From Pseudomonadota bacterium (GTDB taxonomy: Bacteria > Myxococcota_A > Polyangia > GCA-2747355): a DNA stretch of 64,000 nt. This document shows, piece by piece, positions 26,097 through 34,956 of the stretch. Below the pieces are notes generated by a model that was given only the letters and a program-made list of their open reading frames with translations, ran no database searches and was not told where the DNA came from. Made by a program: the position numbers and the translations under genes. Numbering within the stretch: position 1 is the first letter of the stretch; each line of letters starts with the position of its first letter. The DNA lies in NCBI GenBank assembly GCA_016711215.1, contig JADJTL010000001.1, positions 554,001 to 618,000 on the forward strand. Reading direction: 5' to 3'.

Positions 26097-28391
26097 GGCG
26101 GAGCCGCCGCGCTCCTCTTACTGACCGTCAGCCCGCTCGCTCGGGGCGCGACGCACGCTGGCGTGGGCGTCGACGCGCCCTGGCCTGCCTGTCAGGCGGC
26201 CCGGCTGCCGCAGGCGCTGCCGGAGGCGGTCGGCGTGCTGCCGGAACTCGTCGCCGATCTCGACGCCGTGGTCGACGACGCCCGGGCGGGCGGAGCGGTC
26301 GACGCGGTGGCCTTGGTGGTGCTGCGCGCCGGCCGCGTGATCTACCGTCGCGCCTGGGGTCGTGCCCGACCCGAGGCGATCTTCGACCTCGCCTCGCTGA
26401 CCAAGGTGGTGGCGACCCTGCCGCTGGTTCGGCAGCTCGTCGCGGCCGGTCGCCTGGGTTTCGACGATCGCCTTTCTCTGCACCTGCCGTGGCTTCGCGG
26501 GCGATCGCTCGGCGCCCTGACCGTCCGTGAGCTGGCCAGCCATCGCGGTGGCCTGCCCTCGGTGTTGCGCTTTCCACGGCGCGGGCCCGGCGAGGCTCCG
26601 CGCCTGCGCGACGAGCGCGCCACGCTCCGCGAGCGGCTGCAGAAGGCGTCTTGGTCGCCGCGCTGGCGCGGGCGCTTTCGCTACAGCGACCTGGGCTACG
26701 TCCTGCTCGGCATGCTGGTCGAGCAGCTTGGTGGTGGGCGCTCCTTGGCGCGCCTGGCCCACGATCGGATCTTCGCGCCGATTGGCCTCTGCGATACGGG
26801 CTTCGTTGTGGCGGGGGCGCGGCTGGCTCGCGTGATCAACCCCTGGCCCGATGGCTCCTATGCGGGCGTGGTCTATGACCCGATGGCCGTGCGCCTGCGC
26901 GGCGTCGCCGGGCACGCGGGCCTCTACAGCACGGCTGACGATCTCGCCCGCTTCGCCCAGGCGCAGCTCGAGGCCGCGGCGCAGGGTCGGATGGCGGCGC
27001 CAGCCTTCGAGCTCGGTTGGCGCGCAGGCCTGCCCTACGGCGGCGGTCGGCCAGGCGGTGCCGCGCCGGCCGGCGACCTCTCCGTCCACCAGTTCGGCTT
27101 CACCGGGACCTCGCTCTGGATCGACCCGATGACGCGCACGGCGGTCGTCCTGCTCTCCGACCGCACCCGCCGCGCGCCGCCCTCGTCGCTGGTGGAGCTG
27201 CGCCGGCGCGTCCATGGCGTGGTGAAGACGGCGCTCTTGCAGCGGCCGGCGCGGGCCGTGCGCACGGGGCTGGACCAGCTCGTGGACAGTGGCTTCGCGG
27301 CGTTGCGCGGTCTTCGCATCGGGCTGATCACCAACGACGCGGCGATCGATGCGCGGGGTCGCAGTGCGGTTCAGCTCTTGCTCGGCGCGAAGGGCGTGCG
27401 ACTGGTCGCGATCTTCGCCGCCGAGCATGGTCTCGCGGTGAATCGCGAGGGACCGATCGCCGATGGCCATTACAGCGGTGCCGCCGGTAATCGCGTGCCC
27501 GTGCACAGTCTGTGGGGAGCGCGACGGCGCCTTCCCGCCGCCGTACTGAAGGGGCTCGATGCCCTGGTCTTCGATCTGCCGACGGTCGGCGTGCGCTACT
27601 ACACCTATCTCACCACGCTCGCCGGGGCCCTCGAAGCGGCGGTGCGGCAGCGCTTGCGCGTCTTCGTGCTGGACCGCCCCAATCCGCTCGGTGGCGCAGC
27701 AATGGACGGTCCGGTGGCGGAGGAGGGAGCGCCTAGCGCGACGCACTATCTTCCCCTGCCGGTGCGTTACGCGCTCACGACCGGCGAGGTGGCGATGCTC
27801 TTCCGTGCTGAGGGACGGATCGAGGTGGAGCTGACGGTCGTGCCGGTGGTCGGCTGGTCGCGCGAGTGGCGTCACGATGCCTGGGGCGGGCCCTGGCGGG
27901 CGCCCTCGCCGAACTTGCCGAGCTGGCGCCACGCGCTGCTCTATGCCGCGACGGGTTTGCTCGAGGGCACGAATCTGTCGGTGGGGCGCGGTACGCAAAG
28001 CCCCTTTGCGCTCCTGGGTGCGCCCTGGATCGAGGCCGGCGCCTTGGCTCGCTGGCTCAATGCGCGTCGGCTCCCCGGTGTGGCTTTCGTTCCCAGGCAG
28101 TTCAGGCCCGCGGTCGGAGAGCATCGCGGGCGAGTGTGCCAGGGTGTGCGCCTGCTGTTGACCGACCTCGACGCCTTTCGGCCGACGCTGACGGCCGTGA
28201 CCCTGATGGCGGGGCTCTACCGCGCCCACCGGGGGCAGTGGGATTCTACCCGGCTGTCGCGCATGGTTCGGGACGCGCCAACCCTCGCTGCCCTGCTGCG
28301 TGGGGATGATCCCGTGGCGATCGCTGCTGGCTGGCAGCCGGCGCTCGAGCGCTTCGCGCGACTGCGCCAGCGCTACTTGCTCTATCCCTGA
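26088..28391 (+). CDS. Exported beta-lactamase-like hydrolase fused to NamZ-type exo-muramidase (DUF1343)
   Basis: Residues about 35-385 resemble class C beta-lactamase/serine hydrolases: S103-L-T-K106 gives the SxxK motif, Y199-S-D the YxN variant, and HAGLYST the third box. Residues about 400-767 match DUF1343/NamZ, an exo-beta-N-acetylmuramidase of peptidoglycan recycling (GLITNDAAI, IFAAEHGL, DLPTVGVRYYTYLTTL, LDRPNPLGG, LEGTNLSVGRGT). The fusion would act on cell-wall fragments in the periplasm. The start is uncertain: GTG 26088 gives a signal peptide lacking basic residues. The open frame continues upstream through a basic stretch (RDAARTIGGSWRW) with only CTG codons as possible starts. 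Confidence 0.85.
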   Translation: MALGGAAALLLLTVSPLARGATHAGVGVDAPWPACQAARLPQALPEAVGVLPELVADLDAVVDDARAGGAVDAVALVVLRAGRVIYRRAWGRARPEAIFDLASLTKVVATLPLVRQLVAAGRLGFDDRLSLHLPWLRGRSLGALTVRELASHRGGLPSVLRFPRRGPGEAPRLRDERATLRERLQKASWSPRWRGRFRYSDLGYVLLGMLVEQLGGGRSLARLAHDRIFAPIGLCDTGFVVAGARLARVINPWPDGSYAGVVYDPMAVRLRGVAGHAGLYSTADDLARFAQAQLEAAAQGRMAAPAFELGWRAGLPYGGGRPGGAAPAGDLSVHQFGFTGTSLWIDPMTRTAVVLLSDRTRRAPPSSLVELRRRVHGVVKTALLQRPARAVRTGLDQLVDSGFAALRGLRIGLITNDAAIDARGRSAVQLLLGAKGVRLVAIFAAEHGLAVNREGPIADGHYSGAAGNRVPVHSLWGARRRLPAAVLKGLDALVFDLPTVGVRYYTYLTTLAGALEAAVRQRLRVFVLDRPNPLGGAAMDGPVAEEGAPSATHYLPLPVRYALTTGEVAMLFRAEGRIEVELTVVPVVGWSREWRHDAWGGPWRAPSPNLPSWRHALLYAATGLLEGTNLSVGRGTQSPFALLGAPWIEAGALARWLNARRLPGVAFVPRQFRPAVGEHRGRVCQGVRLLLTDLDAFRPTLTAVTLMAGLYRAHRGQWDSTRLSRMVRDAPTLAALLRGDDPVAIAAGWQPALERFARLRQRYLLYP

Positions 28392-28623
28392 GGGGTGCGG
28401 GCGGCCTCAGGCCTCGGGTCGGGCAGTCCGAAGGGGTGCCCCCGTTGGCCCACGTCGCTCGCCGCAGCGTCGGCGCTTGACCTCGCCTGCCACGAGAACA
28501 AGTCGAAAAGAGCATTGCATGCGAGTGGTTGCGACATCGACGCGACGCCTGTAACTTTATGCTTTGCAAAAGCTGCATTCTCGAATACTCTCGTTCTACG
28601 GCCTATAACGCAGGAGGTGCCTC
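28392..28623 (+). promoter_or_regulatory. AT-richer leader of the RCC1/NAM-repeat lipoprotein gene
   Basis: The spacer is noticeably less GC-rich from about 28500 to 28615. It contains a hairpin (GCTTT 28561-28565 with AAAGC 28569-28573), TATGCT (28558-28563) and TATAAC (28604-28609). None has a convincing -35 partner. An ideal AGGAGGTG ribosome site is 4 nt before the ATG. Confidence 0.4.
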
Positions 28624-31600
28624 ATGTCAGCGCGTCACTTCGGCTCGGTAGGGAAAGGGCGTGGCCGGTTGGGGGTGGGGCGGGGGGGGGCTTTGGGGGC
28701 GTTGGGGGTGGTGGGGGCGTTGGTGGCGTTGGTGGGGCTGGCGGGGCTGGCGGGGTGCGAGACGCTGGCGGATGACAGCAGCCTGACGCCGCCGCCGGCG
28801 GTGCGGTCGCAGGCGGCGAGCAGCAACGCGATGAACGCGATGAACGCGATGAACGCGATGAACGCGATGAACGCGATGAACGCGATGAACGCGATGAACG
28901 CGATGAACGCGATGAACGCGATGAACGCGATGAACGCGATGAACGCGATGAACGCGATGAACGCGATGAACGCGATGAACGCGATGAACGCGATGAACGC
29001 GATGAACGCGATGAACGCGATGAACGCGATGAACGCGATGAACGCGCTCAACGTCGGCGACCTGCGCATCCCCTCGACGACGCTGACGGACCTCTCGAAG
29101 TACACCTTCAACCAGGCCGAGGTGCTCTGCCCGGCGACGCGGCTGGGGCCGCTGACGGTGGCGGGGCAGAGCGCCAACGTGGTGCTGCCGCGCTGGTTGG
29201 TGCTCAAGAGCCAGTTCGAGCGCGTGCGCGAGGCCTGCTGCGCGAGCCCGCCCTGCGGCACGAGCTGCGCGCCGCTGACGGTGGCGATCGACGAGGACCT
29301 GGACGCCAACGGCAGCTTCAACCCGGCGGGGGGCGTGGACCAGACGGTGACCTACGAGGTCTTCAGCGGCATCGCGCTGGCGTGCGCGGACAAGGCCTAC
29401 CGGCCCTTCCTGCTCCATCCGATCAGCGGCCCCGAGGTGCAGGCGCTGGACGCGGCGGGCAAGATCCCGACCTTCACGACCTACTTCCGCTATATGTGCA
29501 TCCAGAGCTGGGATGAGACGCAGCACAAGGCCGTCTACCGCTGCGGCAAGGGCCGGGTGGCCGATGGCATCAGCGGCTACGCGGTGAAGGCGGGCACCAA
29601 CTCCCCGCGACCGGTCTACCTGTCGAGCCTGACCTGGGGCGGCAACGTCTGGGATAAGCACTTCCAGTTCCTCAACGCGCACCTGGCCTCGATCGTCGAG
29701 AGCAAGCAGGGCACGGTGCCGGTTTCGGGCTACGCGCTCGACTACGCCTGGAACCTCAACCCGCGCGATGTCCACGCGGGCACCTCGACCAAGAAGGAGG
29801 CCGACTACCTGGCCGCCGTGGCGCTGAAGACGGCGACGAGCCGCAGCGGCGTGGCCGTCAGCCCCTACAACCGCGCCAACCTGACGGGCGGCCAGAGCTT
29901 CAGCGCCAATGAGCTGAACCAGGGCGAGACGGGCTACCGGACCTATCCCGACCTGGCCTCGAAGGGCACCCTCAACGGCATCGCCATCGACCTCAAGGTC
30001 TCCCCCTGGTACACGCAGAACTGCAAATGGGCCTCGGACTGGGGCCTGCCCGAGCTGACGCCGCAGTCGGTCGCCGGCGCCTCGGTCTTCCCGATCGGCA
30101 GCGCCAGCAACCAGGCCCTGCTCGGCCTCAACATCGGCGACACCACCCCGCGCCGCTGCCCCAGCTTCGCCACCTGCGAGCCCGGCCAGAGCTGCTGCAT
30201 CGGCAAGTTCGCAATGGGCTGGGCGCATTCCTGCGCGATCCGCACCGACGCTACCGTCTGGTGCTGGGGCGGCAACTCGAAGGGACAGCTAGGACCAGGC
30301 AGCGCGGCCGACGGTGTTCCGGTCGCGACCCCGGTCCTGGTCGGCCCGGGCGGAGCCTCGTTGAGTGGTGCGATCGACGTCGCTGTCGGCGTTGAGCATA
30401 GCTGCGCCCGCCGCAGTGACGGCAGCGTGTGGTGCTGGGGCTCGGGCGTGGGCGGCCAGCTTGGCCATGGCTCACTGAGCTCCAGCGCGAGCCCCGTGCG
30501 CGTCGTTGGCCTCGACGGATCCGCTGTGGAAGAGCTTGGCGTGGGCGACAGCCACAGCTGCGCCCGGCGCACGGACGGCAGCGTCTACTGTTGGGGCAGC
30601 AATCTCTACGGTCAGCTCGGGAACGGCTCGACCAGCAACTCGACGGTCGCCCAGCGCGTGCAAGCGCTGGGCACGGCGGCGGTCGAGCTGGTCGCAGGAG
30701 GTGGTCGTGCCTGCGCGCGGCTGGCCGACGGGACGCTTTGGTGCTGGGGTGAGAATTACTACGGCCAGCTCGGCGACGGGACGACCGTCTCGCGCTCGCT
30801 GCCGACGCAGATCACGGCCCACGGTACCGATGCTGCCGGGGTTGCCTTGGGGATGTATGGGACCTTCGTGCGGCGTAAGGACGGGACGCTCTGGGCGTCC
30901 GGGTCCCACTTCCTTGGCGCGCTGGGCATCGGCTCGGCCTCAGGGGGGCCCAACCCCGTGCTCGTCACCGCGCTCGGCACGAGCGTGACCGATGTTGTGG
31001 CTGGGATGTTTCATGGCTGCGCCCGGAAGAGCGATGGCACCGTCTGGTGCTGGGGCTACAATGCCCAGGGCCAGCTCGGCGATGGCACTTGGACGCAACG
31101 TACCCTTCCCAAGCAGGTCACTGCGCTGGGGACCACGACGGCGGCGCTCGCCGCGGGGTCGTCCTCGAGCTGTGCGCGCCGCAGTGACGGCAAGCTCTGG
31201 TGCTGGGGATCCAACGGTGCGGGCCAACTTGGGAACTACCTGAGCACGAGCACCCCGCGCCCCGCGCTCGGCCTTCAGTGCGAATGCGGCGATGGGGTCT
31301 GTAGTCGCAGCGAAACCAAGGCGACCTGCTCGGTGGACTGCCGGCAAGAGAGCTGCGGCGACGGTCAGTGCACGGGCGGCGAGACGCCCTCGGTCTGCTC
31401 GCGGGACTGTGCCGCGGCCCCCAGCTACACGGGACTGTCGGTGGGATTGATGCATACCTGCGCCAACCGCAATGATGGCAGCCTCTGGTGCTGGGGAAGC
31501 GGCTCCCTCGGTGGCACTGCGACGGAGGGGCGCGCCAGTCCCGTGCTGGTCACGAGCTTTGGTACGGGCGCCGTGGCGTTGCAGGAGGGTGGCAACCGGG

Positions 31601-32727
31601 GTTGTGCGCGGCGCGCGAATGGTACCCTCTGGTGCTGGGGGCGCGGCGCGTTGAGCGGCACTGGGGCGACACAGGTGGGCGATGGGACGTCGCTGGCCCG
31701 CACCATGCCGGTCGCCATCACGGCCCTCGGCACGACGGTGGCTGAGGTCGCCGTAGGAAACTACGGTTACTGTGCGCGCCGCACCGATAAGAGCCTCTGG
31801 TGCTGGGACGACAACGCACCGGAGGGGCCGGCGGCCAGCGGATGGAAAGTGAGTCAAGTGGCGGCGCTGGGTACGACTGTTGCCGAGGTTGCGGTTGGGG
31901 CGAGTCATACTTGCGCGCGGCGCGTGGACGGCAGCCTTTGGTGCTGGGGGACAAATGGCAATGGCGCGCTCGGCGATGGCACGCTGACCACGCGCTACGT
32001 GCCCATGCCGGTCACCGCGCTCGGGACCTCGGTGGCGGGGGTCGTCGCCGGCTTCGAGTACACCTGCGCTCGTCGCACGGACGGCACTGCCTGGTGCTGG
32101 GGGCAAAATGGCGTCGGGCAGCTTGGCGACGGCACAACGACCGGGCGCATCATTCCCACGCGCGTGACGGCGCTGGGCACCTCCGTGGCCCAGCTCGCGG
32201 CCGGCTATTGGCAAAGCGTCTGCGCGCGCCGTACCGACGGCAGTCTCTGGTGCTGGGGCTACAACCCCGGCGGTCTGCTCGGTGACGGCGCCACCAACTA
32301 CTATAGCGCTACGCCGGTGCACCTCGCCGCGCTCGGCACCTCTGTGATCGACGTCGGCGTTGGCTGGTTCCACGCCTGTGCTCGCCGTGTGGACGGCAGC
32401 GTGTGGTGCTGGGGTGATAACGGCAACGCGCAGCTCGGCACCGACGCGACGTTTGCCCCCACGTCCTCCGCGCCGCTGCCCTTGGCGCGCTGCGGCGACG
32501 GCATCTGCTCGCTGCCCGAGCGGCAGAGCGGGGGCTGCGCCGCGGACTGCGCGGCGACCTGCGGCGATTGTGTGTGTGATGGCGTGCTCGAGGACGCCGA
32601 TAGCTGCCCGGCCGACTGCGTGGCGGGCAATACCTGCACGCCCGGCACCTGCGGCAACGGCAAATGCGACGCGACCGAGAATTGCCAGCTCTGCGCCACC
32701 GACTGCGGCAGCTGCTACCCCTTTTAG
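28624..32727 (+). CDS. Giant lipoprotein: NAM tandem repeat, unknown domain, two RCC1 propellers, Cys-rich modules
   Basis: The 1367-residue product starts with a lipoprotein signal (LAGLAGC near residue 42). Residues about 68-139 are 24 perfect Asn-Ala-Met repeats. Residues about 142-525 form an unrecognised domain with scattered Cys. From about 525 to 882 there are seven RCC1 repeats, then a Cys-rich linker (CGDGVCS and CGDGQCT units, about 884-932), then seven more RCC1 repeats (about 935-1289), and a Cys-rich tail. RCC1 folds as a seven-blade propeller, so the protein should carry two complete propellers. Most blades contain two Cys (SCARR..DG..WCWG) that could bridge. A surface display role is inferred; no function is known. 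Translation signals are excellent (AGGAGGTG). Confidence 0.85.
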   Translation: MSARHFGSVGKGRGRLGVGRGGALGALGVVGALVALVGLAGLAGCETLADDSSLTPPPAVRSQAASSNAMNAMNAMNAMNAMNAMNAMNAMNAMNAMNAMNAMNAMNAMNAMNAMNAMNAMNAMNAMNAMNAMNAMNAMNALNVGDLRIPSTTLTDLSKYTFNQAEVLCPATRLGPLTVAGQSANVVLPRWLVLKSQFERVREACCASPPCGTSCAPLTVAIDEDLDANGSFNPAGGVDQTVTYEVFSGIALACADKAYRPFLLHPISGPEVQALDAAGKIPTFTTYFRYMCIQSWDETQHKAVYRCGKGRVADGISGYAVKAGTNSPRPVYLSSLTWGGNVWDKHFQFLNAHLASIVESKQGTVPVSGYALDYAWNLNPRDVHAGTSTKKEADYLAAVALKTATSRSGVAVSPYNRANLTGGQSFSANELNQGETGYRTYPDLASKGTLNGIAIDLKVSPWYTQNCKWASDWGLPELTPQSVAGASVFPIGSASNQALLGLNIGDTTPRRCPSFATCEPGQSCCIGKFAMGWAHSCAIRTDATVWCWGGNSKGQLGPGSAADGVPVATPVLVGPGGASLSGAIDVAVGVEHSCARRSDGSVWCWGSGVGGQLGHGSLSSSASPVRVVGLDGSAVEELGVGDSHSCARRTDGSVYCWGSNLYGQLGNGSTSNSTVAQRVQALGTAAVELVAGGGRACARLADGTLWCWGENYYGQLGDGTTVSRSLPTQITAHGTDAAGVALGMYGTFVRRKDGTLWASGSHFLGALGIGSASGGPNPVLVTALGTSVTDVVAGMFHGCARKSDGTVWCWGYNAQGQLGDGTWTQRTLPKQVTALGTTTAALAAGSSSSCARRSDGKLWCWGSNGAGQLGNYLSTSTPRPALGLQCECGDGVCSRSETKATCSVDCRQESCGDGQCTGGETPSVCSRDCAAAPSYTGLSVGLMHTCANRNDGSLWCWGSGSLGGTATEGRASPVLVTSFGTGAVALQEGGNRGCARRANGTLWCWGRGALSGTGATQVGDGTSLARTMPVAITALGTTVAEVAVGNYGYCARRTDKSLWCWDDNAPEGPAASGWKVSQVAALGTTVAEVAVGASHTCARRVDGSLWCWGTNGNGALGDGTLTTRYVPMPVTALGTSVAGVVAGFEYTCARRTDGTAWCWGQNGVGQLGDGTTTGRIIPTRVTALGTSVAQLAAGYWQSVCARRTDGSLWCWGYNPGGLLGDGATNYYSATPVHLAALGTSVIDVGVGWFHACARRVDGSVWCWGDNGNAQLGTDATFAPTSSAPLPLARCGDGICSLPERQSGGCAADCAATCGDCVCDGVLEDADSCPADCVAGNTCTPGTCGNGKCDATENCQLCATDCGSCYPF
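28671..28756 (+). other. G-quadruplex-prone tract in the signal-peptide coding region
   Basis: Runs of 4-9 G separated by 1-7 bases fill this stretch on the coding strand, just inside the gene. The tract easily satisfies the G3+N1-7 pattern several times. It encodes the Gly/Ala/Leu/Val-rich signal-peptide core. In the mRNA it could fold near the start codon and slow translation. Confidence 0.7.
28825..29040 (+). repeat. Perfect 9-bp tandem repeat, 24 copies (AACGCGATG)
   Basis: Twenty-four identical AACGCGATG units run without a single mismatch and end in a variant unit AACGCGCTC. They encode (Asn-Ala-Met)24. Nucleotide-perfect identity, including synonymous positions, indicates recent expansion or continuing slippage or recombination. 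There are no spacers, so it is not a CRISPR. Confidence 0.98.
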
Positions 32728-32759
32728 GGTGCTGCTGGGTCGTCGAGTGGGTCGTCGAG

Positions 32760-32788
32760 TCGCCAAGGACCGCCGCTGCGATTAGAAT
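32760..32788 (+). promoter_or_regulatory. Candidate promoter for a leaderless lipoprotein mRNA
   Basis: TCGCCA (32760-32765), a 17-bp spacer, then TAGAAT (32783-32788). The GTG start lies 7 nt after the -10 element, where transcription itself should begin. No ribosome site precedes the GTG. Confidence 0.5.
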
Positions 32789-32795
32789 CTGCGCC

Positions 32796-33764
32796 GTGGG
32801 GAACCCTCGGCGCAGACAGGTCCTGCTCGGCTCGCTGGTGCTCTTCGGCGCGCTCGCCGCTTGCGGTCACGGCGGCGGCGCTGACCGCAAGCCTGCAGCC
32901 CTGCCCAGTCCGCCGCCCGCGCTGCTGATCGAGAACCAGCGCCTCCCGAACGCGGTGATCATCCGTGACGGGAGTTTTCCCTCGGCTCAGCGGCTGGCCC
33001 AGGAGCGCGATCGACTGTGTGCGGGCGATGCCGCGCCGGTCGTCTTCCTCCAGGTCGTGCTCGGCGCCGAGTGGCATTACTACTTCCTCTGCAACCAGCG
33101 GGACGCCGTCCGGGCGATGAGCCGCGCGGGTGAGCAGCAGCTCAGCGCCTGGCTCGACGGGATCGAGCGGCGCGCGGGTCGCGAGCGCGGGGGCTGCCAG
33201 CCCGGGGCGCGCGGCGAGCTCTTCTCGACGACCCATCCGAGCGGCACGAGCGTGGTCGTCGATTGCGACGGCACGGTCGTGCTGCGCTTCGCGGACGGCG
33301 GTCGCAAGACGCTGCAGGTCGGGCAGCCGGGCGGGGCGCCGGGCGGTGGCCCCGCGACGCCTGCCGCGGCGGCGCAGCCGGCCGCACCGCCGGCGCCCAC
33401 CGTGCCGCCGCGCGAGGCGCCAGCGCCGCGGTCGGCACGCTGCGCGCCGTGTCCCAGGTCGAGCTGCGAGCCGGACTTGGCCGCCTGCCCGCCGCCGCCG
33501 GCGTGCCCGGCCTGCCCTGCCTGTCCGGCCTGTCCGGCGTCGCCATCCCCGCAGCGGGGCGCGTCTGGCCGCGGCGCGGAGGGCTCCTCGGCCGCCCTGC
33601 GTGCTGCCCGCCTGGCTGCCGTGCTGCAGGGGCGCCGTCAGGCCTGCGACGCGCTCTGCCCGGCGCTCTTCAAGCGCTGTCGCAAGCAATCTCCGCGTGG
33701 TCAGTTTTGCTTCGAGCTTAGCGAGTTCTGCGCGACCCTGCCCGGCGTTTGCTTGCAGCGCTGA
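32796..33764 (+). CDS. Lipoprotein with Pro/Ala-rich region and Cys-rich C-terminus
   Basis: The GTG at 32796 gives a basic n-region, hydrophobic core and lipobox LAAC near residue 24; the frame is open further upstream but would add an implausible extension. Residues about 45-175 form a compact region (VIIRDGSFPSAQRLAQERDR, VVFLQVVLGAEWHYYFLCNQ, VVVDCDGTVVLRFADGG). A Pro/Ala spacer and a short CPAC-type repeat follow (about 228-250). The final 60 residues have six Cys (ACDALCPALFKRCRKQ). I do not recognise the family. It is 322 residues and follows the RCC1 lipoprotein on the same strand, but it appears to have its own promoter. Confidence 0.75.
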   Translation: MGNPRRRQVLLGSLVLFGALAACGHGGGADRKPAALPSPPPALLIENQRLPNAVIIRDGSFPSAQRLAQERDRLCAGDAAPVVFLQVVLGAEWHYYFLCNQRDAVRAMSRAGEQQLSAWLDGIERRAGRERGGCQPGARGELFSTTHPSGTSVVVDCDGTVVLRFADGGRKTLQVGQPGGAPGGGPATPAAAAQPAAPPAPTVPPREAPAPRSARCAPCPRSSCEPDLAACPPPPACPACPACPACPASPSPQRGASGRGAEGSSAALRAARLAAVLQGRRQACDALCPALFKRCRKQSPRGQFCFELSEFCATLPGVCLQR

Positions 33765-33765
33765 G

Positions 33766-34938
33766 CTAGGGCGCGGGCGCCTCCGGCCGCGCCGCCTCCA
33801 CCCGGGGCAGGCCGTAGCGATGGGGGCAGCGGCCCTTGGTGGCGCCGAACCAGCGGCAGATCAGGTCGACGGCGGGTTTGCCCCGCGGCGTGTACTCGCG
33901 ACTGCGCGGGCCGCCCCAGCCGAACCAGTTCCAAACATAGAGGCCGCGCAGGAAGGTGGCGTCGCGCCAGACCTGACCAAAGGCGGCGAAGGCCGCCGCT
34001 TGCGCGCCCAGATCGGCCTGGCCCTGGACGGCCTCCTCCCAGGGGCGCGCGGCGCAGGCCGTGCTGCTGTGATAGCCGAGCTCGGTGAAGATCAGCGGTT
34101 TGCGCATCCGGGTCCACCAGCGCTCGAGTCGGACGCGCTCCTCGCGCCAAGCGTGAACCAGGCGCTCGTGGTTCGGTGGGGGCTCGCTCTCGCCGACGAG
34201 CGGGAAGTAGGCCGAGATGCCCATCACATCGACCAGGGGCCAGAGGGCGACGCGGTCGTAGCCGAGCCAGTTGGCGGAATAGACGAGCTGCCCGCGATAG
34301 GCGCGCCGCAGGGCGGCCACCAGGGGGATCCAGGGTCGCGCGTCCTGATCGAGGGAGTGCAGCTCGCTGCCGATCGCCAGGCCGGCCACCCGCTGGCGCG
34401 CGGCGACTCGGGCCAGTCGCAGCAGTAGCCGCGTGTAGCTCTGCCACCAGCGCCGAGGGTCGCGGGGCGCCAGCGTTCCGCGCCATTCGTCGATCGTCGC
34501 CTGGTAGCTCAGGCGAAGGATCGGAAAGAGCAGCACGGCCAAGCCGTGCCGATGGGCCTGGGCGATCGAGCGCAGGATCGCCGCGTCGCTCGGCGTGAAG
34601 CGCGGGTGCGGCGCGATCGTCACGCTGTGCCAGTCATGCTGGTAGTAGGGCAGCACGATGGCGACGTGGGTCGCACCGGTCGCGGCGATCTCGGCGAGCA
34701 AGGGGCCGTAGTCGTAGTCCGGCTCCTCGGCGAAGAGGCCGAGGGCGATGCCGCGCTGCTGCCAATGCGGGATCTCGGGCGCCGGGGCGGCCGCGGGCGC
34801 TGGCCGAGGTGCTGAAGGGCGGGTCGCGCGTGTCGGCTCAGGTTGCGCCGCCGTGCTGGTCGGAGCGCTAAGCAGCCCGATCAGGCAGCACCGCAAGAGC
34901 AGCCGCCGGGAAGACCGATCGAGGAGGCGCCGGGGCAC
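33766..34938 (-). CDS. Exported GH113-like glycoside hydrolase
   Basis: The 390-residue protein has a signal peptide (about 1-31), a Pro/Ala linker, then a TIM barrel. The pattern fits family GH113: RGIALGLF start, a likely acid/base Glu in LAIGSELHS, and a likely nucleophile Glu in LIFTELGYHS. WNWFGWGG near the end fits the last barrel strands. GH113 enzymes studied so far act on beta-mannan, but the substrate here is unknown. The GTG start is 18 nt after the stop of an upstream small lipoprotein gene on the same strand, so they may be cotranscribed. Its end abuts the convergent lipoprotein gene. Confidence 0.75.
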   Translation of the reverse strand: MPRRLLDRSSRRLLLRCCLIGLLSAPTSTAAQPEPTRATRPSAPRPAPAAAPAPEIPHWQQRGIALGLFAEEPDYDYGPLLAEIAATGATHVAIVLPYYQHDWHSVTIAPHPRFTPSDAAILRSIAQAHRHGLAVLLFPILRLSYQATIDEWRGTLAPRDPRRWWQSYTRLLLRLARVAARQRVAGLAIGSELHSLDQDARPWIPLVAALRRAYRGQLVYSANWLGYDRVALWPLVDVMGISAYFPLVGESEPPPNHERLVHAWREERVRLERWWTRMRKPLIFTELGYHSSTACAARPWEEAVQGQADLGAQAAAFAAFGQVWRDATFLRGLYVWNWFGWGGPRSREYTPRGKPAVDLICRWFGATKGRCPHRYGLPRVEAARPEAPAP

Positions 34939-34956
34939 GGCCTGGAAGGCAGGGGC

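Noticed and set aside
26118..28229. Minus-strand frame of 703 codons opposite the NamZ fusion
   Set aside because: No recognisable domains, and Gln/Arg/His-rich shadow composition. The + strand protein has two well-defined domains.
28825..29040. CRISPR array
   Set aside because: Direct tandem copies without spacers, in frame in a coding sequence, and no cas genes in the window.
28627..30228. Minus-strand frames reading (His-Arg-Val)n or (Phe-Ile-Ala)n through the repeat array
   Set aside because: They arise because the 9-bp unit has no stop in any reverse frame. There is no start signal or domain to support them.
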